Origin: Phycisphaerales bacterium
Lineage (GTDB): Bacteria > Planctomycetota > Phycisphaerae > Phycisphaerales > UBA1924
Assembly (NCBI GenBank): GCA_040217175.1
Contig: JAVJNT010000002.1
Coordinates: 372,001-436,000, forward strand
Length of the DNA stretch: 64,000 bases
Direction of reading: 5' to 3'
This document shows positions 34,242 to 43,186 of the stretch, in pieces. Every line of letters starts with the position of its first letter. Position 1 is the first letter of the stretch. The position numbers and the translations under genes were made by a program. The notes beneath the pieces were generated by a model. It did not search any database and had not been told where the DNA came from. It was given only the letters and a program-made list of their open reading frames with translations.

Positions 34242-36446
34242 ATGGAACGGTTGACCGGGTCCGGCCAACAACCTTCGTCCCGGCCTCTCGACGGCCCCGA
34301 CCAAGCGCCGAGGCTCTGGGTTATCAGCCCCTGCTTCAATCGGCCGGCCGACGCCCAAAACCTTTGCCGCGCGCTCGCCGATCTCGTGCTGCCATCCGAT
34401 TTCTCCCCCACGCTGCTTCTGGTCGATAACGCGAGCCAGCGCCCAATCCGCGACTCGCTTGCGCCGGGCGCGCTGCCGAACCCCTGGACCCTCACGCACC
34501 TGCCCCAGCCGGCCAACAGCGGCGGGAGCGGCGGATTCAACGCCGGATTGGCGTGGTGCATGGGGCATTCCCGCACGCACGATCTCGTCTGGCTGCTCGA
34601 CAGCGACGCCGCCCCGGAGCCCGAGGCCCTCGGCCACCTGTTCGGCGTGCTCTCACGGACCGATGCGGCCATGGTCGGCTCATGCCTCGTCGATCCGGAG
34701 TCTCGCGAGCCCTTCGAGTGCGGCGGGCTCGTCGATCGGCGAACGGGCGAGTACGTGCAGCACCCGCCCTTGGGCGACGAGCCAATCAGCTGCGATTACC
34801 TGGCCGCCTGCAGCATCCTGACGACGCCGGCGGTCGTCCGGCAATCGGGCCTGTTTCCCGAGACCTTCCTCAACGGCGACGACGTGGCCTGGGGCTGCCG
34901 CGTGCGCGAGGCAACCGGCCGGCCACTGCTGGGCGTCCCCGCCAGCCGCGTAGCCCACCCTCGGCCCGACCGCATGCGGACCGTCGCCCGCTACTTCGCC
35001 GCCCGGGGCGCGATGATCGCCCTGCCCGAGGCGCGCACGCCGGTGTTCCGCCGAGCACTGCGTGAATCGGCCCGGGCCGCGTCGCTGCACGCCGCCGGGC
35101 TCCATGCCCTGGGCGAACTCCACCTGGCGGGGCTGCGCGATGCGGCGGCCGGGCGGGTCATGGGCCCCCTGCCCAGCGGCATCGACCCCGGCAACCCTGA
35201 TCTGCCGGGGCTGACGAGGGAAGAGGCAGTTCAGAAGGCCTCCGGTCGCGGCCGCGTCGTGGGCGCCCGCGGGCGACGCGGCGACCTGCTGAACCCAGCT
35301 GGCTCGATCGCGCTCGACGCACAGGGCGGATGGTCGATCACGACCTCTCGGCTCACCCAGGCCCGGCGTGCAGCCACCGCGATGGCGCGTGGCCTTGGCC
35401 TCGCCCTCAGATTGCGACGCCGCGGCGGCGCTTTCGGGCACGCGCCGCCAGCGCCGATGGCCACGCAGGTCCGCAGCGCCGACCACGGCCTGAGCATCGT
35501 CATCGTCGCGTACAACCGCAAGGACGCCCTGCTGCGCACGCTCGCGCACCTCTCCAGCAGCGAGCCGTCGGCGAGCGCCGAGGTCATCGTCGTCGACAAC
35601 GCGTCGGCCGATGGCACCGCCGAAGCCGTCCGCGAGCGATTCCCGGCGGTTCGATGCCTGGAACTCGCAGAGAACACGGGCGTCGCCGCGTTCAACCGCG
35701 GCGTCGAGGCGGCCTCGGGCCAGACGGTGCTCATCCTCGACGACGACTCGTGGCCCGATCCGACGGCCCTGGCCCTCGCCCTCACGCTGCTCGAAGAACG
35801 CGAGGACGTCGCCGGCGTCGCGCTGCACCCCAGGCACCCCGACGGCGGGCGGAGCGAGTGGCCCTTCGCCCGACGCGTGCGCCAGGCCTGCGACGCCTGG
35901 CCGCTCATGGGCTGCGGAAACCTCGTGCGGAAGGACGCCTGGCGTCGCGCGGGCGGCTACTGCGAGGGCTTCTTCCTCTACCGCAACGACACCGACCTGG
36001 CGCTGAGCCTCTCGACCATCGGCAAGGTCTGGTTCGACCCGTCGTGGGTCGTCTGGCACGACAGCCCCGCCGCCACACGCAAGAGCGTCCGCTGGTGCCA
36101 CCTCGCCACGCGCAACTGGCTCTGGATGGCTCGCCGGCACAGCCGCCACCCCGGCCGATTCTGGGCGTGGCTGGGCGTGCTGCAGGCGTTCCGGCTCGCC
36201 GGTTTACGCCCGGCGGCGGTCATGGCCGTCGTCCGCGGCGTGTTCGACGGCCTGATCGGCACCGCGCCCCCCACCACCGCGAGTGCGCCCGAAGGCTGGA
36301 AAGCCCTCATCGCGCTCCGCCTGGGCAAGCCGATCTCGCAGACGGCCCGCTACGTTGGCCCATGCCCGATGCCCCAACCCAACCAGGCCCAGCGCACCTC
36401 ACGCCCGAGCAGTTCCGAGCCCTCGCCCACCAGACGCTCGACCTGA
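34242..36446 (+). CDS. Tandem-domain family 2 glycosyltransferase
   Basis: A 734-residue protein with two GT2 domains. Domain 1 (about residues 23-300) has ISPCFNRPADAQN, TLLLVDNAS, NSGGSGGFNAGLAW and the metal site LLDSDAAPE, and ends with the helical features of rhamnosyl/galactofuranosyl-transferase-like enzymes. Domain 2 (from about 416) has SIVIVAYNRKDALL, EVIVVDNASADGT, ENTGVAAFNRG and LILDDDSWPDP. The linker is basic and Ala/Gly-rich. Such fused enzymes usually build repeating or branched surface glycans, each domain adding a different residue. The start ATG 34242 follows a region with no other good choice. The last 85 bases overlap the next gene in another frame. Confidence 0.85.
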   Translation: MERLTGSGQQPSSRPLDGPDQAPRLWVISPCFNRPADAQNLCRALADLVLPSDFSPTLLLVDNASQRPIRDSLAPGALPNPWTLTHLPQPANSGGSGGFNAGLAWCMGHSRTHDLVWLLDSDAAPEPEALGHLFGVLSRTDAAMVGSCLVDPESREPFECGGLVDRRTGEYVQHPPLGDEPISCDYLAACSILTTPAVVRQSGLFPETFLNGDDVAWGCRVREATGRPLLGVPASRVAHPRPDRMRTVARYFAARGAMIALPEARTPVFRRALRESARAASLHAAGLHALGELHLAGLRDAAAGRVMGPLPSGIDPGNPDLPGLTREEAVQKASGRGRVVGARGRRGDLLNPAGSIALDAQGGWSITTSRLTQARRAATAMARGLGLALRLRRRGGAFGHAPPAPMATQVRSADHGLSIVIVAYNRKDALLRTLAHLSSSEPSASAEVIVVDNASADGTAEAVRERFPAVRCLELAENTGVAAFNRGVEAASGQTVLILDDDSWPDPTALALALTLLEEREDVAGVALHPRHPDGGRSEWPFARRVRQACDAWPLMGCGNLVRKDAWRRAGGYCEGFFLYRNDTDLALSLSTIGKVWFDPSWVVWHDSPAATRKSVRWCHLATRNWLWMARRHSRHPGRFWAWLGVLQAFRLAGLRPAAVMAVVRGVFDGLIGTAPPTTASAPEGWKALIALRLGKPISQTARYVGPCPMPQPNQAQRTSRPSSSEPSPTRRST

Positions 36447-37819
36447 TCCTCGACTACCACGCCACCATCGACGCCCGGCCCGTGCGATCGCAGGCCGAGC
36501 CGGGCGACGTGCTGGCCGCCATCCCCGACGCCCCGCCCGAGCAACCGGCCGGCGAGTCCGAGTGGCCGGCCATCTTCGACGACGTCCGCGGCATCATCCT
36601 CCCGGCCCTCACCCACTGGCAGTCGCCCGGCTTTTTCGGCTACTTCCCGGCCAACGGCTCGTGGCCGGCCGTGCTGGGCGACCTCCTGAGCACGGGCGTG
36701 GGCGTGCAGGGCATGCTCTGGCAGACGGGCCCTGCCATCACCGAACTCGAGACCAAGATGCTCGACTGGATGGCGAAGCTCTGCGGGCTGCCCGAGCGGT
36801 TCTTGAGCACGAGCCAGGGCGGCGGCGTCATCCAGGGCACGGCCAGCGAGGCGACGCTGGTGGCCATGGTCGCCGCCCGGCATCGCCTGAGGACGCAGCA
36901 GCCCGACGCCGACCCGCGCACGCTCGTCGCGTACACGAGCTCCCAGGCGCACAGCTCGGTACTCAAGGCCACGCGAATCGCCGGCGTCGAGCACCTGCGG
37001 CTCATCAAGACCGATGCTGAGCATGCGCTCGACCCCGAAGAGCTCCGCCAGCGGCTCCGGGCAGACCTTGATGCGGGCCTGACGCCCTTCTACCTGTGCG
37101 CCACGGCCGGCACGACGAGCAGCGGCGCCTTCGACCCCATCGGCGCGATGGCCGGCATTCGTGACGAGCTCTGCCCAAGGGCCTGGCTGCACGTCGACGC
37201 CGCGTGGGCCGGTTCGGCGGCGGTCTGCCCCGAGCACCGCGGCTTCCTGAACCGGCTCGACCGCGCCGACAGCTACTGCACGAACCCACACAAGTGGCTG
37301 CTGACGAACTTCGACTGCGACCTGTTCTACGTGGCCGACCGCCAGACGCTCATCGACTCGCTGAGCGTGAGGCCCGAGTACCTGCGCAACTCGGCGACCG
37401 ACTCGGGCGCCGTCATCGACTACCGCGATTGGCAGGTGCCCCTGGGCCGCCGCTTCCGCGCGCTCAAGCTCTGGTTCGTCATGCGGCACTACGGGGCCCA
37501 GGGCCTGCAAGCCCACATCCGCCAGCACGTCGAGTGGGCCGATTGGTTCGAGCGGCAGGTGCTCGCCGACGAGCGATTCGAGCTGGCCGCTCCGCGGTCG
37601 CTGTCGCTCGTGTGCCTCCGCCTTGCCGGCGACCGCGACGACGACACCCGCCGCCTGCTCGAGGCCGCCAACGACACCGGGCAGGTGCTCTTGACGCATA
37701 CGACCTTGCCCGAGAGCGGACGCGAGCGATACGCCATCCGCGTCGCCATCGGCGGCTCGAACGCCACCTTCGAGAGCGTGCGGGCGTTGTGGAACTTGCT
37801 GGCCGCCCACGCGGGGTGA
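36362..37819 (+). CDS. PLP-dependent aromatic amino acid decarboxylase
   Basis: A 485-residue group II decarboxylase (aromatic-L-amino-acid type). Signs: SPGFFGYFPANGSWPAVLGDLL, the SQGGGVIQGTASEATLVA phosphate-binding region, SSQAHSSVLKATRIAG, WLHVDAAWAGSAAV with the cofactor-pairing Asp, and NPHKWLLTNFDCD whose Lys forms the Schiff base with pyridoxal phosphate. It likely converts Phe, Tyr, Trp or Dopa to the amine; substrate cannot be fixed. The start ATG 36362 lies 85 bases inside the upstream glycosyltransferase gene, which is unusual but needed because the conserved N-terminal helix (LTPEQFRALAHQTLDLIL) begins at once. Confidence 0.92.
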   Translation: MPDAPTQPGPAHLTPEQFRALAHQTLDLILDYHATIDARPVRSQAEPGDVLAAIPDAPPEQPAGESEWPAIFDDVRGIILPALTHWQSPGFFGYFPANGSWPAVLGDLLSTGVGVQGMLWQTGPAITELETKMLDWMAKLCGLPERFLSTSQGGGVIQGTASEATLVAMVAARHRLRTQQPDADPRTLVAYTSSQAHSSVLKATRIAGVEHLRLIKTDAEHALDPEELRQRLRADLDAGLTPFYLCATAGTTSSGAFDPIGAMAGIRDELCPRAWLHVDAAWAGSAAVCPEHRGFLNRLDRADSYCTNPHKWLLTNFDCDLFYVADRQTLIDSLSVRPEYLRNSATDSGAVIDYRDWQVPLGRRFRALKLWFVMRHYGAQGLQAHIRQHVEWADWFERQVLADERFELAAPRSLSLVCLRLAGDRDDDTRRLLEAANDTGQVLLTHTTLPESGRERYAIRVAIGGSNATFESVRALWNLLAAHAG

Positions 37820-37838
37820 CGCCGGCGTACGCTGCCGC

Positions 37839-38474
37839 GTGCCCGCTCGTGTGCTCACCATCCTGCTGCTGGCCTGCTGCCTTGCCGGCTGCGCGACGAG
37901 GCAAGCGTCGACCCAGCCAGCCGCGGCGACGTTCGTCGTGCAAGCCCAGGACTACGGGGGCGCCTTCAAAGCGGCCAAGGGCGTGCTGCTCGACCGGCAC
38001 TTCGAGCTCGAGCGCGTGGATGCGAGGGCGGGCATCATCGTCACGCGGCCACGCTCGGGGGCGGGCCTGCTCACGCCGTGGACGCTCGGCCCGGGGAGTC
38101 GGCCGGTCGAAGACACGATCAACGCGCAACGCCGCGTCGTGGAAGTCCGCTTCGAGCCGGCCGAAGAAACCGACCGCCCACCCGGCGGCGTTCCCGACGC
38201 GCTGGCGAGCCCGCAACCACCGCTGCCTCCGAGCCAGGCGGCGGGGGCCATCGTCGTCAGCGTGCGCGTCCTCATCGAGCGCCGCGTCGCGCCAACGCGC
38301 CGGCTCGATGCCTCGGCCATCCGGATCGTGTCCACGCCGTTCGACCCCCGCCTCAGCCGCCGTGGGCTCCCGATGACGTACTACGCGCCACGGGACCTCG
38401 ACGCCGACGCCTCGGCCGCGCTCGCACGTTCGGTGCAACGCCGGCTCGGTACACCCCAAGACGCAGAGGGCTAG
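37839..38474 (+). CDS. Putative lipoprotein
   Basis: A 211-residue protein with GTG start 37839 and a short lipoprotein signal: VLTILLLACCLAGC, the lipobox being LAGC. After a linker comes a soluble domain that opens with FVVQAQDYGGAFKAAKGVLLD, has a strand-helix pattern and ends with a basic tail. It has a Pro-rich loop in the middle (PQPPLPPSQ). No family is recognised. It follows the decarboxylase gene by 19 bases. The stop codon shares CTAG with the stop of the convergent regulator gene. Confidence 0.7.
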   Translation: MPARVLTILLLACCLAGCATRQASTQPAAATFVVQAQDYGGAFKAAKGVLLDRHFELERVDARAGIIVTRPRSGAGLLTPWTLGPGSRPVEDTINAQRRVVEVRFEPAEETDRPPGGVPDALASPQPPLPPSQAAGAIVVSVRVLIERRVAPTRRLDASAIRIVSTPFDPRLSRRGLPMTYYAPRDLDADASAALARSVQRRLGTPQDAEG

Positions 38475-39331
38475 CCGCCTTCCCCGAGCATGCCGTCCGA
38501 GGGCGGCAGTGGCACGCTTCGGATGGCGCAGCCGACGAGCGCCGCACGCGTGTGCACCCCGAGCTTGCGGTGCAGAGACTTCACCTGGTCGTGCACGGTG
38601 TACCTGCTGCGGCCGAGCGCTTCGGCGATTTCCGTGACCGAGCCGCCTTCGACCAGTCCACCGAGCACGACGCGCTCGCGGTCGGTCAACCAAGGCCGGG
38701 TCGCCGGGCTGCCGTTCTCCGCGAGGGCCGCCCGGACGATCGCGTGCATCCAGGGCAGCAGCCGGCGCAGCAACCAGGCGCGAGCGGCGATGCCGGCCTC
38801 GTCGTCGTCCGACGGATTCCCACCGACCTGGACGGTGATGGTCAGGGCGCCGGGATGGCGGCCGCAGGCAAGGCCGGCCAGTTCGAGACCCAGGTTCACC
38901 GAGGCAAACGCGCTTACCAGCCCACTGACTCCGGCTTGATCGGCCTTCGGCTGGCTCACGAGGTAGATCGCGGGCGAATCGCCTTCGGACAGCCCAGGCC
39001 AAGGAAACTGCTTAGGCGTGGTCGCGGCGTTCGACGGCAGCTCTCGCAGCCGACCGCCAACCCCGACGGACTCGCAGGCCCAGCCGCCGGGACCTTCGAA
39101 GCGTCCGATCTGCAGCATCACGCCACGATCTTCGCCGCACAAGGAAACCAGCGCGTCCGCGAGTCGGTCGGCCAGATCTGGCGTCGGGACGGCCGGGATG
39201 CAGGAGAGGTCAGACGCGATCCGCAGCGCCCGCATCGCCACGTCGAATTGGCGGTCCGGATCTTCATGGGACTCGTCCTGCCGTTGACCACCCGTGTATG
39301 CCGCACGTTTATACTGTTCTCCTGCAAGCAT
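38471..39331 (-). CDS. LuxR-family HTH transcriptional regulator
   Basis: A 286-residue regulator. The C terminus is a LuxR/GerE helix-turn-helix: LTDRERVVLGGLVEGGSVTE, then IAEALGRSRYTVHDQVKSLH and RKLGVHTRAALV. The first 200 residues form a sensor-like domain without receiver-domain Asp or GAF motifs that I can recognise; MLQIGRFEGPGGW and GLVSAFASVNLGLEL suggest a mixed alpha/beta fold. I use ATG 39331 because AAGGGAG lies eight bases upstream; an in-frame ATG at 39376 has no such site. The stop overlaps that of the convergent lipoprotein gene. The target genes are unknown. Confidence 0.82.
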   Translation of the reverse strand: MLAGEQYKRAAYTGGQRQDESHEDPDRQFDVAMRALRIASDLSCIPAVPTPDLADRLADALVSLCGEDRGVMLQIGRFEGPGGWACESVGVGGRLRELPSNAATTPKQFPWPGLSEGDSPAIYLVSQPKADQAGVSGLVSAFASVNLGLELAGLACGRHPGALTITVQVGGNPSDDDEAGIAARAWLLRRLLPWMHAIVRAALAENGSPATRPWLTDRERVVLGGLVEGGSVTEIAEALGRSRYTVHDQVKSLHRKLGVHTRAALVGCAIRSVPLPPSDGMLGEGG

Positions 39332-39503
39332 GCGATCGCTCCCTTGTATCGGGGGAGTATCGGATACCGAACGCATGCGTGACGGGCCCCGAACGGCGGT
39401 CCGTATCGTGATTCCACGGATCTGTGCGACGAATCAGGATCCGGGCCTCAACGACACGGATGCGTGCGAATGACGCTCTCATCCGCCGCTCGACACCGAA
39501 CGA

Positions 39504-41138
39504 ATGAGGATCGACTTCTTGATGCACGAACGCAGCGGCACCCACGAACCCACGGCTGGATCGCTTCCCGCTGACGCACGGGTCCTGATCATCGGGGCCG
39601 GGCCAACGGGCCTGGGCGCTGCATGGCGGCTGCGCGAGCTGGGGCACGAGAACTTCGTCGTGCTCGAGGCCAATCCCTACGCCGGCGGATTGGCGCACTC
39701 GTTCGTCGACGATGCCGGCTTCACGTGGGACATCGGCGGACACGTGATGTTCAGCCACTATGACTACTACGACAAGGTCTTCGATGCGGTCATGGGCGAC
39801 GAATTCGCGCTCAATGATCGCGAGAGTTGGGTGCGGATGCGCGGCACGTGGGTGCCGTACCCCTTCCAGAACAACATCCGCTACCTGCCTTCAAAGGACG
39901 CCGCCGACTGCCTGATCGGCCTGATCAAGGCCCAGGCGGCCGACGCCCCGAGCTTCAGGGACGCCGCCAACTTCGGCGAGTTCATCGACCGCGTCTTCGG
40001 CGAGGGCATCGCCCGCCTGTTCATGCGGCCGTACAACTTCAAGGTCTGGGCCCACCCGCCCGAGATGATGAACAAGCACTGGATCGGCGAGCGCGTCGCG
40101 GTCATCGACGTGGAGCGAGCCGTCCGAAACGTCGTCGAGGGCAAGGACGACTTCGGCTGGGGGCCCAACAACAAGTTCAAGTTCCCCCTGCGCGGCGGGA
40201 CGGGCGAGTTCTATCGCAGGATGGCCGAGCGCCTGCAGGACGCGATCAGGCTCTCGACCCGCGTCGAGCGCATCGACTCGGCCGAGAAGATCGTGACCGT
40301 CCGGAACGCCGATGGCTCGGAAGAACAGCTGCCGTTCGACGTGCTCATCTCGGCGATGCCCGTGGACGTCTTGTGCAAAGAGGTGGTTGCCGACGCGCCC
40401 GATCACGTCAGAACCGCCGCCGCGGGGCTGCTGCACTCGGCCGGGCACATGGTGGGCGTCGGCCTCAAGCGGCCCTGCCCGAGCACCAAGAGCTGGATGT
40501 ACTTCCCCGAGGACGACTGCCCCTTCTACCGCGTCACCTACCTCAGCAACTACTCGCCCTACATGACGCCCGACCAGTCCGGCGACAACGCCACGCACTA
40601 CTCGCTGCTCTGCGAGACCAGCGCCAGCGCGCACAAGCCCGTCGACCCGGCAAGCATCGTCGAAGACACGATCACGGGCCTCGAGAACGCCGGCCTGCTC
40701 GAACCCGGTGACCGCCAGGACGTCGTGAGCACCTGGCACCACGCCGTCGAGTACAGCTACCCCACGCCGTCGGTCGACCGGGACGAGCGGTTATCGGTGG
40801 TCATCCCCTGGCTCGAATCGCGGGGCATCTACAGCCGCGGCCGCTTCGGCATGTGGAAGTACGAGGTCGCCAACACCGACCACACGCTCATGCAGGGCGT
40901 CGAGGTGGTCGACCGGTTGCTGCTCGGCCAGCCGGAGCACACCATCGGCATCGTCTACCAGGTCACCGAAGACGGACGCGAGGCGGCCGGCCACGATCGT
41001 CCTTCGGTGGCCGGATCGGGCGAGAAGCGGTTGAAGATGAGCAACACCCCCGCGCCGGCGACCGACGCGTCGCAAGACGTGGCGGAGACGGAACTTGGGG
41101 CGACGCTCGGCTCGGGCCAGCGCACGGGTCGTATATGA
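39504..41138 (+). CDS. FAD-dependent oxidoreductase, UDP-galactopyranose-mutase/amine-oxidase-like
   Basis: A 544-residue flavoprotein. A Rossmann FAD site (VLIIGAGPTGLGAAWRL, then FVVLEANPYAGGLAHS) opens the chain after a 25-residue leader. The stretch TWDIGGHVMFSHYDYYDKVF, the YPFQNNIRYLP segment and AHPPEMMNKHWIGERV resemble UDP-galactopyranose mutases and related sugar-modifying flavoproteins. NFKVWAHPPEMM and RFGMWKYEVANTDHTLMQG recur in a planctomycete group of such enzymes. The C-terminal 40 residues are low complexity. It probably remodels a nucleotide sugar or lipid-linked sugar; substrate unknown. It may form a unit with the next gene, though 230 bases separate them. Confidence 0.8.
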   Translation: MRIDFLMHERSGTHEPTAGSLPADARVLIIGAGPTGLGAAWRLRELGHENFVVLEANPYAGGLAHSFVDDAGFTWDIGGHVMFSHYDYYDKVFDAVMGDEFALNDRESWVRMRGTWVPYPFQNNIRYLPSKDAADCLIGLIKAQAADAPSFRDAANFGEFIDRVFGEGIARLFMRPYNFKVWAHPPEMMNKHWIGERVAVIDVERAVRNVVEGKDDFGWGPNNKFKFPLRGGTGEFYRRMAERLQDAIRLSTRVERIDSAEKIVTVRNADGSEEQLPFDVLISAMPVDVLCKEVVADAPDHVRTAAAGLLHSAGHMVGVGLKRPCPSTKSWMYFPEDDCPFYRVTYLSNYSPYMTPDQSGDNATHYSLLCETSASAHKPVDPASIVEDTITGLENAGLLEPGDRQDVVSTWHHAVEYSYPTPSVDRDERLSVVIPWLESRGIYSRGRFGMWKYEVANTDHTLMQGVEVVDRLLLGQPEHTIGIVYQVTEDGREAAGHDRPSVAGSGEKRLKMSNTPAPATDASQDVAETELGATLGSGQRTGRI

Positions 41139-41368
41139 ATCGGGATTAACCCGGACAATAACCGCCGGTGGACCCAGTGCGGGCCCGGAAAGCCCTGCGG
41201 TTTCTGTCGGTTGCGCCGGCTATTCCGGCGAATGGTGGCCGAGTCGCAATCCCGGCGCACACTTACAGCACAGAGGAACACGGCTCCCTCGTGGTGGCCG
41301 GAATAGGGGTACGGCTGTCTGCCCTGCATGTTGTGTTGTGGTCGGTCACGGATGGAAGGCTCCGGGGT

Positions 41369-42022
41369 ATGGGCGTTCTCACCAGCCAATCGAATAACCC
41401 CCTTCTTGGGGGACGGTGGCAGGCCGACGTGCTGGCCATGGCCGACGAGGCGCACCTCGTCGCATGGTCGCCCTCGCCCAGGCGCCAGCTCGATTTTCTC
41501 GCGTCGCTGGGCCAGTTCCTGCAGGCCCAGCGCTACACCGAGGTCTTCCGCTTCCAGGGCCGGCACATCCACGACCTGGAGTCGTTTTGTGCGCAGCTCG
41601 AGCGGAGCGTGCCCGGCCCGTCGCTCGCCCGCCGCGTGCACGGCCCGCGTGGGGTCGTCTCCATGCTCCGCGGTCGAGACCCTGCCCACAGCGGGCCGGC
41701 CAGTCGCTTCCGCTTCCTGCTCTGGGACGACGCCCACGTGTTGCTCGAGAGCGACCGCCAACTCTTCGGCGAGCTCGTCGACGCCATCGTGGGCGTGTCG
41801 GCCGAGTCCGAGTACGTGGGCGACGACCTCTTGCTGATCCAGCGGGCCATGTTCGCCGGCAACGCCTCGCTCAAGACCTACGCCGACGACCCGCGCGGCC
41901 AATTCAAGATCTGGTTGCCCGACGGCTTCGACGAGCCGTTCTGGGAAGTCGTCACGGGCATCGAGGCGCCGTCGATCACGACGCTCTCGATCGACCGCCT
42001 GATCGATCCGACGGGCCGTTGA
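41369..42022 (+). CDS. Conserved hypothetical protein
   Basis: A 217-residue soluble protein, start ATG 41369. Regular alternation of predicted strands and helices: WQADVLAMADEAHLVAWSPS, FLASLGQFLQAQRYTEVFRF, RFRFLLWDDAHVLLESD and LLLIQRAMFAGNASLKTY. The LLWDDAHVLLE stretch is faintly like a Walker B element, but there is no P-loop, so an ATPase is not supported. It follows the flavoprotein gene and is convergent with the next dockerin-tailed gene. Family unknown; likely a planctomycete-specific protein. Confidence 0.65.
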   Translation: MGVLTSQSNNPLLGGRWQADVLAMADEAHLVAWSPSPRRQLDFLASLGQFLQAQRYTEVFRFQGRHIHDLESFCAQLERSVPGPSLARRVHGPRGVVSMLRGRDPAHSGPASRFRFLLWDDAHVLLESDRQLFGELVDAIVGVSAESEYVGDDLLLIQRAMFAGNASLKTYADDPRGQFKIWLPDGFDEPFWEVVTGIEAPSITTLSIDRLIDPTGR

Positions 42023-42038
42023 ATCCAGAGCAGACTCT

Positions 42039-42902
42039 TCAGCCGCAGCCGGCCATGAACGCCGCCTGGAAGCAGGCGAAGTCGTCCATCGACACTTGCC
42101 CATCGCCGTCGCAGTCGGCGCTCGATTCGCCGGCGGCGAAGGCGTTCTGGAAGCACAGGAAGTCGAAGATGGTGAGCGCGCCGTCGTCGTCGCAGTCGGC
42201 CGTGCACGTGAAGCTGCCGTACACCTCGTAGGGCAGGGAGACCTGCACGCCGCCCTCGGTCTTGTTGCGTGCCGGCCGCCAGGCGCCGAGCACGCGCTGG
42301 CGGGCCTGGCCGATCACCGGCTGCGCATCGTCGCCCAGATATGGGCTGTAGGGTCCGCCGTCGAGGCTGCCCTCCATGGTCCACACGAGCCAGTAGTCAC
42401 CGGCCTCGACGGCCCAATCCAGATCGCCGGCGGTGAGCGCGAACACGGGGCGATCGATCGTGAACGACACGCCAGTCATGGCGACGAACGCGTTGGCGGG
42501 CTCGACGCTCGACAGCATGTTGGCTTCGATGTCGCCCGCGACGCGGGTGCTGCCAGCGTCTCCGGGTCGGCCTTGCCAGAGTTCGAGGCCCAGCGAGTCG
42601 ATAGTCGGGCCGTCGATGGCGCCCTGCTGATACGCGTAGACCACGACCGACTCGATCGTCGCGTTGCCATCGAGCGTGATGGGCTCGGCCAGGCGGTACG
42701 CCAGCGGCGCATGGGCACTGACGCCCGCCGAGGCACCGTCGGGCAAGGCCCAGATCAGGTCGGCTCCGGTTTCGTGGGCCCCGGGCATGGCCGACAGCGG
42801 TCCGTTGCTCGCCAGGCGTTCCTGACCAAAAGCAGCGGCGCACCCGAACGAAGCAAGAACGATACCGGTCCGCACCGCGGCGATGGTCGTGGTCTGGGCC
42901 AT
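42039..42902 (-). CDS. Secreted protein with GC-type dockerin tail
   Basis: A 287-residue exoprotein with a signal peptide (AVRTGIVLASFGCAAAFG, cleaved near AFGQ). The middle looks like a beta-sandwich of the 'choice-of-anchor' kind: VYAYQQGAIDGPTIDSLGLEL, VAMTGVSFTIDRPVFALTAG and DYWLVWTMEGS. The end is a paired tail: TCTADCDDDG with ALTIFDFLCFQNAF, then ADCDGDG with QVSMDDFACFQAAF, ending AGCG. This copy has Cys where others have Phe in the first turn (DCD) and in the helix (FLCFQ). The start ATG 42902 has a strong GGAGGAG site. Surface attachment is inferred from the tail. Confidence 0.85.
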   Translation of the reverse strand: MAQTTTIAAVRTGIVLASFGCAAAFGQERLASNGPLSAMPGAHETGADLIWALPDGASAGVSAHAPLAYRLAEPITLDGNATIESVVVYAYQQGAIDGPTIDSLGLELWQGRPGDAGSTRVAGDIEANMLSSVEPANAFVAMTGVSFTIDRPVFALTAGDLDWAVEAGDYWLVWTMEGSLDGGPYSPYLGDDAQPVIGQARQRVLGAWRPARNKTEGGVQVSLPYEVYGSFTCTADCDDDGALTIFDFLCFQNAFAAGESSADCDGDGQVSMDDFACFQAAFMAGCG

Positions 42903-43186
42903 GGGTCTCCTCCGAGTACAGATTACGCGCCGCCCCGCTCCATCGCTACACCGTGAAGGGCGGGCCCGCCAGGTGCCAGCGAACGCCGTGCGTGACATCC
43001 GCGACGGGCCGGGCGCAAGATCCGCCTGTCCCGGAAATTTGCGTTCCTTTGCCCAACCGGGATAAACCACCCACCCGCGCCCAGCCGATGCGAAAGAGGG
43101 AGCGAGAGCCGAAGTGGCCAGGGAAGGCCCGCGTGGCCGGGGTGGAAGGCCGCGTTCGCAAGGGTTCATCCGCGAGGTGGTGACAC
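42903..43186. other. Intergenic 284-bp divergent region
   Basis: This region separates a leftward dockerin-tailed gene from the rightward PilZ gene. No gene is supported. One inverted repeat is visible: TCCCGG at 43029-43034 with CCGGGA at 43057-43062, leaving a 22-base loop. No c-di-GMP riboswitch core is apparent. Confidence 0.35.

Noticed and set aside
35330-36361. N-terminal extension of the decarboxylase
   Set aside because: It is a shadow of the second glycosyltransferase domain in another frame.
39376-39376. Upstream ATG start for the LuxR-type regulator
   Set aside because: It lacks a ribosome-binding site, while ATG 39331 has AAGGGAG at good spacing.
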